64,000 nucleotides of DNA from Janthinobacterium sp. ROICE36 (GCF_002869965.1 NZ_PEBS01000016.1:28081-92080); one strand, 5' to 3'; positions 1 through 9,146 are shown, counted from the stretch's first letter. Notes: generated by a model from the sequence alone, not told the origin. Program-made: numbers and translations.

Positions 1-548
1 TCGAACGGGGCTTGATCGCCTTCACGGGCGCCTACGACAACCCGTCCCTGAACATCCTGGCCGTGCGCAAGCGGCCCGAGGGCGAAGCGCTGTCGGAAAC
101 GAATGTGGAAGCAGGCGTGGAAGTGCGCGGCACCGCCCAGGCGCCGACGGCCAAGCTGGTCTCCACGCCGAGCGTCTCGGACAGCGACAAGCTGGCCTGG
201 CTGATCCTCGGCCATGGCGCGGAAACGGCGGCCGGCGATGAAATGGCCTTGCTGACGACGGCCGCAGGCGCCCTCTTCGGCGGCTCCGGTGGCGGCTTGC
301 AAGGCAAGCTGGCCAGTTCGCTGGGTCTCGACGAAGTGGGCCTGTCGCAGGCGCAAGGGCTGGAAAGCACGGTCGTCACCGTCGGCAAGCGCCTGTCGTC
401 GCGCGCCTACCTGACGTTCGAGCAAGGCACGAGCACGGCAACGAGCCTGGTGAAACTGCGCTACAAATTGAATCGCCGTATCACCCTGCAATTCCAGACC
501 GGCACCAACAATGCACTGGACGTTTTGTACACTTGGGCGTTCGATTGA
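1..548 (+). CDS. tamB: TamB C-terminal end (partial)
   Basis: This is the last ~181 codons of a gene that begins before the window. TamB is the inner-membrane-anchored periplasmic partner of the outer-membrane protein TamA and helps lipid transport and outer-membrane protein assembly. The visible part fits the conserved TamB C-terminal domain (old name DUF490): a 'DKLAWLILGHG' segment, a Gly/Ala-rich stretch, then repeated beta-strand-like text and the ending 'LDVLYTWAFD' with a terminal aromatic region. Frame is open from base 3, so no start is seen. A strong hairpin follows 25 bases after the stop. The family call is confident; only the tail is present, so nothing can be said about the rest. 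Confidence 0.85.
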   Translation, partial: ERGLIAFTGAYDNPSLNILAVRKRPEGEALSETNVEAGVEVRGTAQAPTAKLVSTPSVSDSDKLAWLILGHGAETAAGDEMALLTTAAGALFGGSGGGLQGKLASSLGLDEVGLSQAQGLESTVVTVGKRLSSRAYLTFEQGTSTATSLVKLRYKLNRRITLQFQTGTNNALDVLYTWAFD

Positions 549-573
549 TTTAACGCAAGCGCAATACAGCACA

Positions 574-596
574 AAGGGCGCCTCGGCGCCCTTTTC
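574..596 (+). terminator. Rho-independent terminator after tamB
   Basis: An inverted repeat AAGGGCGCC / GGCGCCCTT lies 25 bases past the tamB stop and runs into a T-rich tract (TTTTCTTT). The stem is long and G+C rich, so this is a good intrinsic terminator for the plus strand. Confidence 0.85.
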
Positions 597-619
597 TTTG
601 CTCTGCCGCAAAGGCAAAC

Positions 620-859
620 TTACTCGGCCAAGTCGAGCCCTCGCTCGATCATGCCTTCGACATACGCGCGCAAATATTGTTCCAGCGCGGGGCCGGACAG
701 CACGTTGGCCGTCAGCGCGCCGTGCGGCGAACCTTTCAGCACGCCGTCGTGAGACACGCGCGCAATCCAGGCCACGTCCGCGCCCTGGGTGTAATCGAGT
801 TCATAGTCAAACGTTTCACCGCTGACTTTGCGTGTGTAGACTTCTTTGACAATTGCCAT
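620..859 (-). CDS. Conserved hypothetical protein, 79 aa
   Basis: A small acidic, soluble 79-residue protein with no signal peptide or membrane segment. It begins MAIVKEVYTR and has mixed alpha/beta-like composition with an acidic C-terminal helix. ATG is preceded by AGAAAGG about 11 bases upstream. It is convergent with tamB across the terminator. I do not recognise a named family; coding is supported by normal amino-acid balance and codon use. Confidence 0.65.
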   Translation of the reverse strand: MAIVKEVYTRKVSGETFDYELDYTQGADVAWIARVSHDGVLKGSPHGALTANVLSGPALEQYLRAYVEGMIERGLDLAE

Positions 860-903
860 CTGAAACAGCCTTTCTTGAGGAGATTAACTAAGTAATCCTC
901 AGG

Positions 904-1035
904 AAATTATTGTGAAATTATGACGAACAAAACCGGATGCTATGCAAGGCGCCCGCTGCGACGCAGTGCGAGCACTGCTAGCAGCGGGCAACGCCGCAGA
1001 GCGCCGGTGATGGAAGTCAGAAATCACAATAATTT
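904..1035. repeat. ~130 bp fold-back (MITE-like or structured) element
   Basis: Perfect 12-bp inverted ends, AAATTATTGTGA at 904-915 and its complement at 1024-1035, enclose a region that is itself an imperfect inverted repeat over nearly its whole length. The centre (951-989) is a strong hairpin: GCCCGCTGC pairs with GCAGCGGGC, and inside it GCAGTGC pairs with GCACTGC. The A+T-rich ends and G+C-rich centre differ from the flanks. It encodes no plausible protein. It could be a small non-autonomous mobile element or a structured RNA or terminator region between the two flanking minus-strand genes. Confidence 0.6.
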
Positions 1036-1043
1036 ATTGGGGG

Positions 1044-1196
1044 TTACTGAGGATGCGGGTGCGGCACGGGATCGTCCTGCGGCACCGGATGCTCGGGCCC
1101 CGGATGGTGCCCGGGCGCTTCTTGCGGCTCCGGCGCCGGCATGGGTTCATCGACCGGTGCCGGCTCGGGCGCGCGGTGGGCATGGGTGATGGACAT
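1044..1196 (-). CDS. Small Pro/His/Glu-rich protein, 50 aa
   Basis: The ATG at 1196 is preceded by a good Shine-Dalgarno (GGGAGG, 8 bases upstream) and opens a 50-codon frame rich in Pro, His and Glu (repeated PEP, PHP and HPG steps). It would be disordered and might bind metals through its histidines, but this is inference. The stop lies 9 bases from the fold-back element. It is transcribed in the same direction as the S9 peptidase upstream. No family recognised. Confidence 0.5.
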   Translation of the reverse strand: MSITHAHRAPEPAPVDEPMPAPEPQEAPGHHPGPEHPVPQDDPVPHPHPQ

Positions 1197-1252
1197 GGCT
1201 GGCCTCCCTGCAAACAAAAGAAGACCATACCACGAGATGCGCGCCGCTGCCC

Positions 1253-3760
1253 TTATTTGCCTGCCGGCTTGATGTCGGCGGCTGGCGGCGGGGCGTTCTT
1301 CACATATTTCTCCAGCCAATTGTTGCTTTCATACAGCATCTGCATGATCGATTCGCGCGCGCGGTAGCCGTGGCTCTCATTCGGCAGCATCACCAGGCGC
1401 GCCGTGCCGCCCAATCCCTTGACGGCCTGGAACATGCGCTCGCTCTGGATGGGGAAGGTGCCCGAGTTGTTGTCTTGCTCGCCATGGATCATCAGCAGCG
1501 CATCTTTGATCTTGTCCGCATAGTTAAACGGCGACATGGCCTGGTAGACGGCCGGCGCCTGCCAGAACGAGCGCTCTTCCGCCTGGAAGCCGAACGGTGT
1601 CAGGCTGCGGTTATAGGCGCCGCTGCGGGCGATGCCGGCACGGAACAGCCGTGTGTGCGCCAGCAAATTGCCCGTCATGAAGGCGCCATACGAGTGGCCG
1701 CCGATGGCGATGCGGTTGCGGTCGGACACGCCACGGCGCACCACTTCGTCGACGGCTGCCTCGGCATCGGCCACCAGTTGCGGCAGATACGTGTCGTTCG
1801 GTTCCTGCTCGCCGCTTCCCACGATGGGGAAGGATGGATTGTCGAGCACGGCGTAACCCATGGACAGGAAAGCGGCCGGGCCCCAGTAGCTGACGGCATT
1901 GAATTTGTAGGGCGAACCCTTGGTCTGGCTGGCGGCACTGGCCGTCTTGAATTCTTGCGGGTAGGCCCACATCAGGGTCGGCAGCGGACCGTCGCGGCGG
2001 GCGTCATAGTTCGGCGGCAGCATCAGGGTGGCCGTCAAGTCCACGCCGTCGGCGCGCTTGTAGCGGATCAACTCTTTCTGCACGTCCTTCAATTGTGGCA
2101 AAGGATGGGGGAAATGCGTGAGAGCCGTCAGCTGCGCCGCGCCCTGCTGTTTCAGGTTGCGCACAAAGTAATTCGGCTGTTCGGTGGGCGATTCGCGCGT
2201 CGACAGCAAACGGCTGCCATCCTCGTCCAGCACGGCCACCACGTTTTCATAATAGGGCGCGGCGCTCTGGAACAGCCGCTCCTTGTGTTTCGTCGCCAGG
2301 TTCAGGCGGTCGATGAAGGGACGGTCGCCATCCTTCGAGGCGCCCTGCCCGTCGAGCAGGATGGAACCGTCGACGGCGATGAGCAATCGCGGCAAGCCGG
2401 CTGCGTCCGCGCGCATGACGGGCTGACCCGGATCGTTGTAGCGGTCTTCCAAGGAACCGGCGTACACGAGGTCGCCGGGCTTGCCGGCAACGGCGGACGG
2501 CTGGTCCGGCTGGATGCGCCACTGCTTGACGGCGCGCGTCTTGTACCACGCTTCGCTCAGCAGGGCCAGGTCGCCGCGGCCCCAGGCCACGCCCGCATAA
2601 CGCGAACCGAGCCTGGCCAGCACGACCGGCTTGGCCGCAAATGGCGCCGCCTGCGTGTAGACGATGTCGCGGATCTCGGCCGCCTTGGCCGGGTCGCCGC
2701 CATCCTGCGCTTCGGCCCACACCAGGGTGGCGGGCGCGTCGACCCGCCAGCTGACGGAACGCACGCCGGCGGACACGGCATCATTGCCCGGCGGCAGCCC
2801 TTCCTCCAGCGGCAGGGTCGCCACCGCATGCAGCACTTTGCCATTCAGGTCGCGCACGTCGATCTTGTGGCCGAAGTCATGCGCCGGCACGATATAGGAA
2901 TACGGACGCACGATGCTGGTCGTCAGCAGGTGCTTGCCATCGGGCGAGGCCGACACGCGCGAGAACTGGCCCGGCTGCCCGACCAGGCGCTGCTTGCCGG
3001 CCACGTCCAGCAAGGCCAGCTGGATGGTCGTGTAGTGCCCGAACAGCTGGGCATCCTGCTCGTTTTTCAACAGGTCGGGATAGGTGCGCAATTGCTTGAC
3101 GCCGCCGCCAGGCACGCTGTCCTGGATGGATGGGCCCGTCGGAATGGCGCTGGCCACGGGCGCCGCACCCAGCTTGGCCGGTTTCAGTTGCACCAGCAGG
3201 GTCTTGCTGTCGGGCATCCAGGAAAAGCCGCGACCGTAAACGGCCGACAGCGATTGATTGCCCAGCTTGCGCGCCGTTTTCGTCTGCACGTCGAGCAGCC
3301 ACAGCTCCACACCGGACTCCTTCACGCCCTTGGCGGGATCGGCAAAGGCGATGTGCGTAAACGCCAGGTAGCGCTGGTCGGGCGACCAGGCCAGGTCGGC
3401 GATGCGGGGCGACGCGGGCAAGCCGCTGACCTTGATCTCTTTCTGCGTATCGATGTCGAGCAAGCCCAGTCCCGTGTGAAAACTGAAACGGCTGGCCGAA
3501 TACGTGCGCGGATTGATGCGCAGGCCCGCCAGCTTCAGTTCCGGCTGTGCCACTTCGCTGATGCTGGGCAGCGATGGCGTGGGCAGCACGGCGGCCAGAT
3601 TGCGTTTCGGGCTCAGGCTCAAGGTCGGTGCGCGCGGCGCATCGACGATGGCTTGCAGGGGCGCAGGTGGCATTTGATAGCCGCCATCTTGCGCCACGGC
3701 CAGGCAGGACGAGGCCATCAGGCCGACAGTAATGGGCAGCAAAGGCAAACGAGTAGACAT
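1253..3760 (-). CDS. Secreted S9-family serine peptidase (glutamyl endopeptidase-like)
   Basis: An 835-residue prolyl-oligopeptidase-fold peptidase. The chosen ATG has GGAG 6 bases upstream and gives a clean signal peptide ending near CLAVAQ; an in-frame extension to 3832 has neither. The N-terminal half is beta-propeller-like. The C-terminal alpha/beta hydrolase domain carries GGHSYGAF with nucleophile Ser690, Asp763 in HGEQDNNSG and His797 in NESHGY, so the triad is complete. The text around the nucleophile (GHSYGAFMTGNLLAHT and IARSGAYNR) is that of the plant chloroplast glutamyl endopeptidase group rather than classic prolyl oligopeptidase. Likely periplasmic peptide or protein turnover. 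It stands alone. Confidence 0.88.
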   Translation of the reverse strand: MSTRLPLLPITVGLMASSCLAVAQDGGYQMPPAPLQAIVDAPRAPTLSLSPKRNLAAVLPTPSLPSISEVAQPELKLAGLRINPRTYSASRFSFHTGLGLLDIDTQKEIKVSGLPASPRIADLAWSPDQRYLAFTHIAFADPAKGVKESGVELWLLDVQTKTARKLGNQSLSAVYGRGFSWMPDSKTLLVQLKPAKLGAAPVASAIPTGPSIQDSVPGGGVKQLRTYPDLLKNEQDAQLFGHYTTIQLALLDVAGKQRLVGQPGQFSRVSASPDGKHLLTTSIVRPYSYIVPAHDFGHKIDVRDLNGKVLHAVATLPLEEGLPPGNDAVSAGVRSVSWRVDAPATLVWAEAQDGGDPAKAAEIRDIVYTQAAPFAAKPVVLARLGSRYAGVAWGRGDLALLSEAWYKTRAVKQWRIQPDQPSAVAGKPGDLVYAGSLEDRYNDPGQPVMRADAAGLPRLLIAVDGSILLDGQGASKDGDRPFIDRLNLATKHKERLFQSAAPYYENVVAVLDEDGSRLLSTRESPTEQPNYFVRNLKQQGAAQLTALTHFPHPLPQLKDVQKELIRYKRADGVDLTATLMLPPNYDARRDGPLPTLMWAYPQEFKTASAASQTKGSPYKFNAVSYWGPAAFLSMGYAVLDNPSFPIVGSGEQEPNDTYLPQLVADAEAAVDEVVRRGVSDRNRIAIGGHSYGAFMTGNLLAHTRLFRAGIARSGAYNRSLTPFGFQAEERSFWQAPAVYQAMSPFNYADKIKDALLMIHGEQDNNSGTFPIQSERMFQAVKGLGGTARLVMLPNESHGYRARESIMQMLYESNNWLEKYVKNAPPPAADIKPAGK

Positions 3761-3949
3761 GAAACTCCAGTATAGGAAGGTGGCGACAACAAGCGAGCGC
3801 ACCGCGCCGCTCATGGCGGCACTTGGTGACAAGGCATAGTGCGTTCATGCCAAGCATATGTCAACCAGCAACTTTTACCGTTTGACAAGCATCGCCGCCC
3901 GCCCCTATCTCGCTTACAATCGCTGTTTTACCCGTACCCGAATGCCTAC

Positions 3950-4468
3950 ATGGAAACCACTACCCTCGCCCTGCTGCTCCTGGTCCCACTGCTGGTCTGG
4001 CGCATTTATTCACGCCTGAAGAAACTGGTGGCGCGCCAGAAATCGCAGCTGTGGCGGCACTGGAGCGTGGCGATCGCCTTGCCCGCGCTGCTGCTGTTCC
4101 TGGCAACGACGACGAAATTCGACGTCCTGCCCCTGTCCAGCCTGGGCGCGGCTGCGCTGGCCGGTGGCTGGCTGGGCGTGCTGGGCTTGAAGCTGACGCG
4201 CTTCGAGCAAGTCGGCAAGGATTTCTTTTTTACCCAGCACCGCTACCTGGGCCTGGCCATCACGATGCTGTTCATCGCCCGCTTGCTGTACCGCGGCATG
4301 GAAATCTACCTGAACACGCGCCAGGACGTGCCCGTGCCGCCGCCACCGTTCGGCCACAGCCCGCTGACCATGGCTGCCTACGGCCTCGTCATCGGCTACT
4401 ATGCCGTGTATGCGTGGGGCCTGCTGCGCTGGCGCCAGCGCAACCAGCCCTTGCAAGCCGCCGAATAA
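3950..4468 (+). CDS. Multi-pass inner membrane protein (DUF1453/CcdC-like?)
   Basis: A 172-residue protein with about five hydrophobic segments (near residues 3-19, 38-55, 60-78, 97-113 and 136-158) linked by short basic loops. The ATG at 3950 (METTTLALL) is chosen because it starts the first membrane segment; the upstream in-frame extension is not membrane-like. It is divergent from the S9 peptidase and convergent, six bases apart, with the next gene. Overall shape recalls CcdC/DUF1453 proteins, but this is a weak resemblance and no function is implied. Confidence 0.65.
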   Translation: METTTLALLLLVPLLVWRIYSRLKKLVARQKSQLWRHWSVAIALPALLLFLATTTKFDVLPLSSLGAAALAGGWLGVLGLKLTRFEQVGKDFFFTQHRYLGLAITMLFIARLLYRGMEIYLNTRQDVPVPPPPFGHSPLTMAAYGLVIGYYAVYAWGLLRWRQRNQPLQAAE

Positions 4469-4474
4469 GCCGGG

Positions 4475-5275
4475 TCAGTAGTACTGGCACAGGCCTGCAC
4501 AGCTTGTCACCGCCAGCGCCTGGCGTATCGTCGCCAGCGCCGGCGCCAGGGCGGGATCGAGGTCCTTGTCCGCATCAGCGAGGCTGATCAGCAGGCGTTC
4601 GCGCAAGGGCGGCGCCATCAGATTGGCATTCGCCGTAGCGTGCTGCGCCGCCGCTTCCAGCATCCGCTTCTTTTGCGCCACGTTCCAGAACGGCACCTGC
4701 ACAAACTGCACCACGTTCGCAAACATGGTGCTCGATCCCTTGCTGAAGGCGCGGGCGCGCATGCGCTCGGCACCGCTCACCTCCTGCGCCGGCTGCGTGC
4801 TGAACTCGGCTTCCATCAAGCCGATCAAGTGCGCATGGCAATGCATGCCAAAGGCAAAGAAAGTACTCATTTCATCGCCATAATTGGCCAGGTTCTGCGT
4901 CACTTGTTCCTTGCGCGCCTGCTGCAATTCGGCGCCAGACAGCGGCAGCGGCAGCGCGAGGCCAAATTGGTAATAGGCCTTGCCCAAGTTGGTGGCACGC
5001 TCGCACAGGGCCACGCTCTGGTTCATGTCCTGCAGCGCCGCGACGGGCGCCTGGAACAGGCGCGGCGCATCGCTCATCCGGGCAAACAACGCTGCCACGT
5101 CAGCGTCGCCCAGGCGCGGCAAGCCGCCTTGTGGCGTCGCCTTGGCCATCAGCGCTTCCAGCTGGCCGCTGGCTTGCTGGAAATCGGTATAGCTGTCGGC
5201 CCAGGCTGCAGGCGTGGCAAGCAGCGCGCCCAAGAACAGGCTACGCAGACGGCGGGTGAGAATCGGAGTGGGCAA
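4475..5275 (-). CDS. Exported protein of unknown family, 266 aa
   Basis: The N-terminus has arginines followed by a hydrophobic stretch ending at a good AWA signal-peptidase site, so the mature protein is probably periplasmic. The body is mainly helical with two close cysteines at the C-terminus (SCAGLC), possibly a disulphide, and a central MHCHAH segment. The likely start is TTG at 5275, 15 bases after the stop of the DUF4424 gene, so it is the last gene of the mksFEB run. I do not recognise the family. Confidence 0.65.
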   Translation of the reverse strand: MPTPILTRRLRSLFLGALLATPAAWADSYTDFQQASGQLEALMAKATPQGGLPRLGDADVAALFARMSDAPRLFQAPVAALQDMNQSVALCERATNLGKAYYQFGLALPLPLSGAELQQARKEQVTQNLANYGDEMSTFFAFGMHCHAHLIGLMEAEFSTQPAQEVSGAERMRARAFSKGSSTMFANVVQFVQVPFWNVAQKKRMLEAAAQHATANANLMAPPLRERLLISLADADKDLDPALAPALATIRQALAVTSCAGLCQYY

Positions 5276-5290
5276 GGCGCTGTCTTTCTA

Positions 5291-6307
5291 TTACTTCAGC
5301 AAGTAATGGGGGCGCAAGGCAGGCGCCTCGCCCGTATTCTCGCTGCCGCCCTCGACATTGCCGAAATACACGTTCAAATCCTGCTGCGGACGGAAGTTGC
5401 GCAACTTGACTTGCAAGGTGGTGGGATTGATCTTGGTAAACGTGCCAGGGAAGCACAGACTGATCAGCTCGTCCGGCTTGCCTTTGACCAGGTTCAAGGT
5501 GAAGTCTTCGATGCCATTCTTCCAGGTGTTGCCCGTCTTCAGGATGTATGAGACCCACTTGGCATTGACGAAGCCGCTTTCGCCTTGCTGGGCTGCCAGG
5601 CGGTTCCACGTCTTGTAGAAGGCCTTGTCGCCGCAGTATTTCTTTTCAAATGCATTGCCATCGCCCAGGTAGGACGCACCGGGGCCGGCCGCGACGAAGG
5701 GCGCATATTGATGGCGCACGCGCACCGTTTTACCGGCAGGGAATTTCTGCTGCCACTGGTAGACCACCGTCACGGACCAGGCAGGCACCCATTCTTCGTC
5801 TTCGGACAGCTTGGCCAGCAAGCCTTCGGCCACCATGGCTTTTTTCTGCGCGGCGGTCAAGGGCGCCACCTTTTTTCCGAACGGGCTGAATGACGGGAAA
5901 TAGGCGACTTGCGCGTCCGACAGGCCCAGCTGCGCCAAGCGCGCCGTCACATCACGGCCGTCGAGTTTGGCGATCAGCACGGTCTGATAGTCCTTGCGCT
6001 TGCCGTCAACCTCGATCGAGAACTGCTGCGGCTGGCCATAGTACGTGGGCGACTGGTGGTAGCCGGCCTGGTAGGCAGGCAGCGGGAAGATGATGGTCTC
6101 TTCCACATCGCTTTTCGATTCGTTGAAAAATTCGTACTCGACCTTGATCAAGTCCGTGCTGACGGTCAGCACTTCCTTTTTCATGGCCACGGCGTCGGTC
6201 TTGCCGACGATAATGCCGCCCGCGCTGACCGAACCGATGCCGTCATTGGCCATCGCTGGCGCCGCGAACGCCAGCGCCAGCGCGGCCGACAGCAGTAAAT
6301 GGCGCAT
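5291..6307 (-). CDS. Exported DUF4424-family protein
   Basis: A 338-residue protein with a signal peptide (MRHLLLSAALALAF to AMA) followed by ANDGIGSVSAGGI, the usual opening of DUF4424 proteins. The rest is beta-rich and includes the family's surface-like FFNESKSDVEETIIFPLPAY segment. Molecular role is unknown for the family. Its ATG overlaps the stop of mksB as TGATG, so translation is probably coupled to the condensin genes. An alternative start upstream would lie inside mksB and lose the signal peptide. Confidence 0.8.
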   Translation of the reverse strand: MRHLLLSAALALAFAAPAMANDGIGSVSAGGIIVGKTDAVAMKKEVLTVSTDLIKVEYEFFNESKSDVEETIIFPLPAYQAGYHQSPTYYGQPQQFSIEVDGKRKDYQTVLIAKLDGRDVTARLAQLGLSDAQVAYFPSFSPFGKKVAPLTAAQKKAMVAEGLLAKLSEDEEWVPAWSVTVVYQWQQKFPAGKTVRVRHQYAPFVAAGPGASYLGDGNAFEKKYCGDKAFYKTWNRLAAQQGESGFVNAKWVSYILKTGNTWKNGIEDFTLNLVKGKPDELISLCFPGTFTKINPTTLQVKLRNFRPQQDLNVYFGNVEGGSENTGEAPALRPHYLLK

Positions 6308-9138
6308 CACGCCACCTTGCCCGATGCCGGATCGACTCGGCGCTGCAGCACGAAAATCGGTTGTGCCCATTGCGTATCCTTTTTCTTCTTGCTGGTGATC
6401 AAAGTCAGCTCCGATGGATCGTAGACATCTGTGTTGTGCGTCAACGGCGTCGTCATCAGGTATTGCGCTTGCGTGTTTTTCAGGAACTCGCCCACCAGCT
6501 GGATGTTGCGGATGTCGAGGTGGGCAAACGGTTCGTCGATGAAGACGAAGCCGCCGGAACCGTCTTCCGATTTCAGCAAGCCGATTAACAGCACCAGCGA
6601 CTTCATCACCTGCTGGCCGCCCGATGCTTCGCCATCGTTCATGCCGATCACGCCCTTGCCGTCAAACTTGAAGCGCACGTGCAGGCCCGCCTGCGACAGT
6701 TGCACGTCGTCGTTTTCCAGGCGCACCGGGTCGGCATGCACTTCGATGCCGGCCAGTTCGCCCAGCTCCTTGATGTTCTTGCTGTAAGTCTTGATGGTGT
6801 AACGCAAGCGCTCCATGTAAGCGCCACGCGCGTTGCCCGTCGCTTCGATGGCGCGGTTATTCTGGTAGCGGCGCTCGTCCGTTTCCGACTGGCGGCCATG
6901 CAACTGGTCCGACAGGCGGTGATGCTGGTCGATGACGGTAGCGTCGAGTTCCCAGTCGTCTCGCGCCAGACTGTTTTGCAGGCTGGCCACGCGCAGATCG
7001 ACCTGGTGCGCATTCTGGTGCTCGGCCACGAGCGCCGCGCGTCGGCCCGGCCTGCGCCAGCTTTTCGGCAAATGGCGCCACGCATGGCGCAAGGCCAGCA
7101 AGGCGCGCGCATGCTCGGCGCGCTGTTCAATTTGCTTCTTGTAACCGAGGCGCGATCCCGCTTCCGCTTCGGACAGGGCCAGGCGCGCGTTTTGCCACAC
7201 GGTATCGACACGCGTACGCGCCACGGTGGCGTTCTTGGTGAGGTTTTGCAATTCGCCCAGACGGCCACCCACTTCCAGGCGCTCTTCCTTGAGCGGCTTC
7301 GAATTGCGCAACGCTTCGGCGAATTCATCCTGGCGCGCACTGAGTTCCTTGGCCGCGTCGACGCCGGCGATGCGCGCCTTCAGCGCGCCCACTTCGGCCG
7401 CCAGCTTCGAAATCGCCAGGGTCAAGGTATCTTCCTGCCCTTCCAGGCCCGGCAGCGAGCGCAGCAGCGCTTCCAGGCGGCCGCTGCGGCCAGCCTGGCC
7501 GAAACGGTAGCGCGATGCTTCCACGAACAGGGAGCGGCCGCCGCGGCGTTCGCGGTGATACGCCTCGGGTGTGATCCACTCTTCGTGGTTGCCCAGCTTG
7601 AAGCCCGCCTCCACGGAATCGACCCGCGCGATGCGCGACAGCTGCTCGATCAGCCAGCTGGGCACGGGCGCGGAAAATTTCACCACGGCCAGCAGGCTCT
7701 CGTCCTTGGCGACGGGCGCGGTGACCAGCTCGGGCACGATGAAGTGGCGATAGCGTTCCTTCTCCGCCAAACGGTAGGCGCTAGACGCATCCTTGGCTTT
7801 ATCGAGCAAGACGACCGAAGCGTAACCGCCCAGCACGCCTTCGACGGCGCCCTGCCAGCGGCTGTCCGTCACTTCGACGATATCGGACAGCATCGCGTGG
7901 GCAATGCCCGCATCGCGCAGCGCGCGGCGCATGCCGCGCACATTGTCCGGCTCCGGCATGGCCGTCTTGCCTTGCAGCGCGGCAATGGTTGCCTGCTCAG
8001 CCGCAATGCGCGCCGACAGGGCGTCGCGCTGCTGGCGCTGCTGCAGCAATTGCGCTTCCTTCTGTTCCAGCTGGGCCGCCACTGCGGCGATATCGCTGCC
8101 CGAGTCGGCCGCCAGCTTGTGCAGACGCTCCTTCTGTTCCAGCAGGCTGTCCAGCGGTTTCAATTTCGCATTGATCAGGGAAAGGCGACTCTGCAGACCA
8201 ATGGATTCCTGCTCCAGCAGGGTTTCATTCATCTGCGCGTCGGACAGGGCCTTGGCCTGCGCGGCCAGCGCATTGCGTTTATCGGTCAGTTGCTGGTCCG
8301 CCTGCGCCATCGGTTTGCGTGCATCGCGCAATTGCCGGCTGGCAATGGCGGCCTTTTCGCGCGCCTCGTGGTACTGCAGGCTGGGCAGCACTTCTTCCAG
8401 CAGGTTGCGACGTTCCTTGTGCAACCCTTCCCACTGGTGGTAATTGGCCACGCGCAGGCGCAAGCCTTCCAGGTTGGTCTTCGACGCTTCAAGTTCCGTC
8501 TCGAAACGTTTCAGTTCCACTTCCGTATCGCGTTGGTGGCGCTTGGCTTCGTCGTAGGCGTCCAGCACTTCCTTGTCGCCGAAGACCTGGAATACCAGGT
8601 CGAGCAACTGGCGCGGCGCGTATTCGCACAATTTGTCCGTCTCGCCCTGCTCCAGCGCCAGCACTTTTGACATGGCCGGCGACAGGCCCGCATTGGCCAG
8701 GCGCTTGCGGTAGTTTTCCACGCCCAGCCAATCGTTGGCGTCCGTGATGTCCTCGATCTGCACATTGCCCGGACGCATCAGATACTGGCGCTTCCAGTCG
8801 CCGCCATTCTTCTGGATCTGGCAAAACAGCGTCACTTCATCGTCGCTGAAGAAGCCGGAACTGCGGAACGGGCGGTTCGACAGCTGCTTGCCCACGTTCT
8901 TGTTGTCGACCACGGCGCGCAGCCAGGCCGTCTGCTGGCCCGAGTGGCGCGCATAGTGCTTATACGTGCGGCCCATCGAACAGTCGAGGCCGAACAAGGT
9001 GCGCAAGGCGTCGAGCAAGGTGGTCTTGCCCGAACCGTTCTGCCCCGCGATGGTGATGATCTTCGCGTCGAGCGGAATATTCTTGATGCGCTGCCAGTAA
9101 TCCCAGTGCACCAGTTCAAGTGATTTGATATGAAACAT
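6307..9138 (-). CDS. mksB: MksB/MukB-like SMC ATPase
   Basis: A 943-residue SMC-type ATPase, the expected length for MksB. Walker A is GQNGSGKTT (residues 32-40), the ABC signature ASGGQQ (838-843) and Walker B FVFIDEP with Asp868/Glu869. Between the head halves lie long charged coiled coils (about 200-380 and 560-760) around a hinge-like region near 395-520. With mksF and mksE it should form a condensin that extrudes DNA loops; MksBEF complexes work in chromosome organisation, and the related JetABC cuts plasmids only with a JetD nuclease, which is absent here. A short stretch near residues 690-700 reads poorly for a coiled coil (see findings). The start is 8 bases after mksE. Confidence 0.85.
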   Translation of the reverse strand: MFHIKSLELVHWDYWQRIKNIPLDAKIITIAGQNGSGKTTLLDALRTLFGLDCSMGRTYKHYARHSGQQTAWLRAVVDNKNVGKQLSNRPFRSSGFFSDDEVTLFCQIQKNGGDWKRQYLMRPGNVQIEDITDANDWLGVENYRKRLANAGLSPAMSKVLALEQGETDKLCEYAPRQLLDLVFQVFGDKEVLDAYDEAKRHQRDTEVELKRFETELEASKTNLEGLRLRVANYHQWEGLHKERRNLLEEVLPSLQYHEAREKAAIASRQLRDARKPMAQADQQLTDKRNALAAQAKALSDAQMNETLLEQESIGLQSRLSLINAKLKPLDSLLEQKERLHKLAADSGSDIAAVAAQLEQKEAQLLQQRQQRDALSARIAAEQATIAALQGKTAMPEPDNVRGMRRALRDAGIAHAMLSDIVEVTDSRWQGAVEGVLGGYASVVLLDKAKDASSAYRLAEKERYRHFIVPELVTAPVAKDESLLAVVKFSAPVPSWLIEQLSRIARVDSVEAGFKLGNHEEWITPEAYHRERRGGRSLFVEASRYRFGQAGRSGRLEALLRSLPGLEGQEDTLTLAISKLAAEVGALKARIAGVDAAKELSARQDEFAEALRNSKPLKEERLEVGGRLGELQNLTKNATVARTRVDTVWQNARLALSEAEAGSRLGYKKQIEQRAEHARALLALRHAWRHLPKSWRRPGRRAALVAEHQNAHQVDLRVASLQNSLARDDWELDATVIDQHHRLSDQLHGRQSETDERRYQNNRAIEATGNARGAYMERLRYTIKTYSKNIKELGELAGIEVHADPVRLENDDVQLSQAGLHVRFKFDGKGVIGMNDGEASGGQQVMKSLVLLIGLLKSEDGSGGFVFIDEPFAHLDIRNIQLVGEFLKNTQAQYLMTTPLTHNTDVYDPSELTLITSKKKKDTQWAQPIFVLQRRVDPASGKVA

Positions 9139-9146
9139 GGGCGCTT

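Noticed and set aside
1370..3775. 801-codon open frame on the plus strand opposite the S9 peptidase
   Set aside because: Rich in Arg, Gly, Gln and His with no domain, no ribosome site; it is the mirror of a G+C-rich gene whose minus-strand product has a full catalytic triad.
6679..8670. 663-codon open frame opposite mksB
   Set aside because: Arg/Gln/His-rich mirror frame; the minus strand carries Walker A, signature and Walker B motifs.
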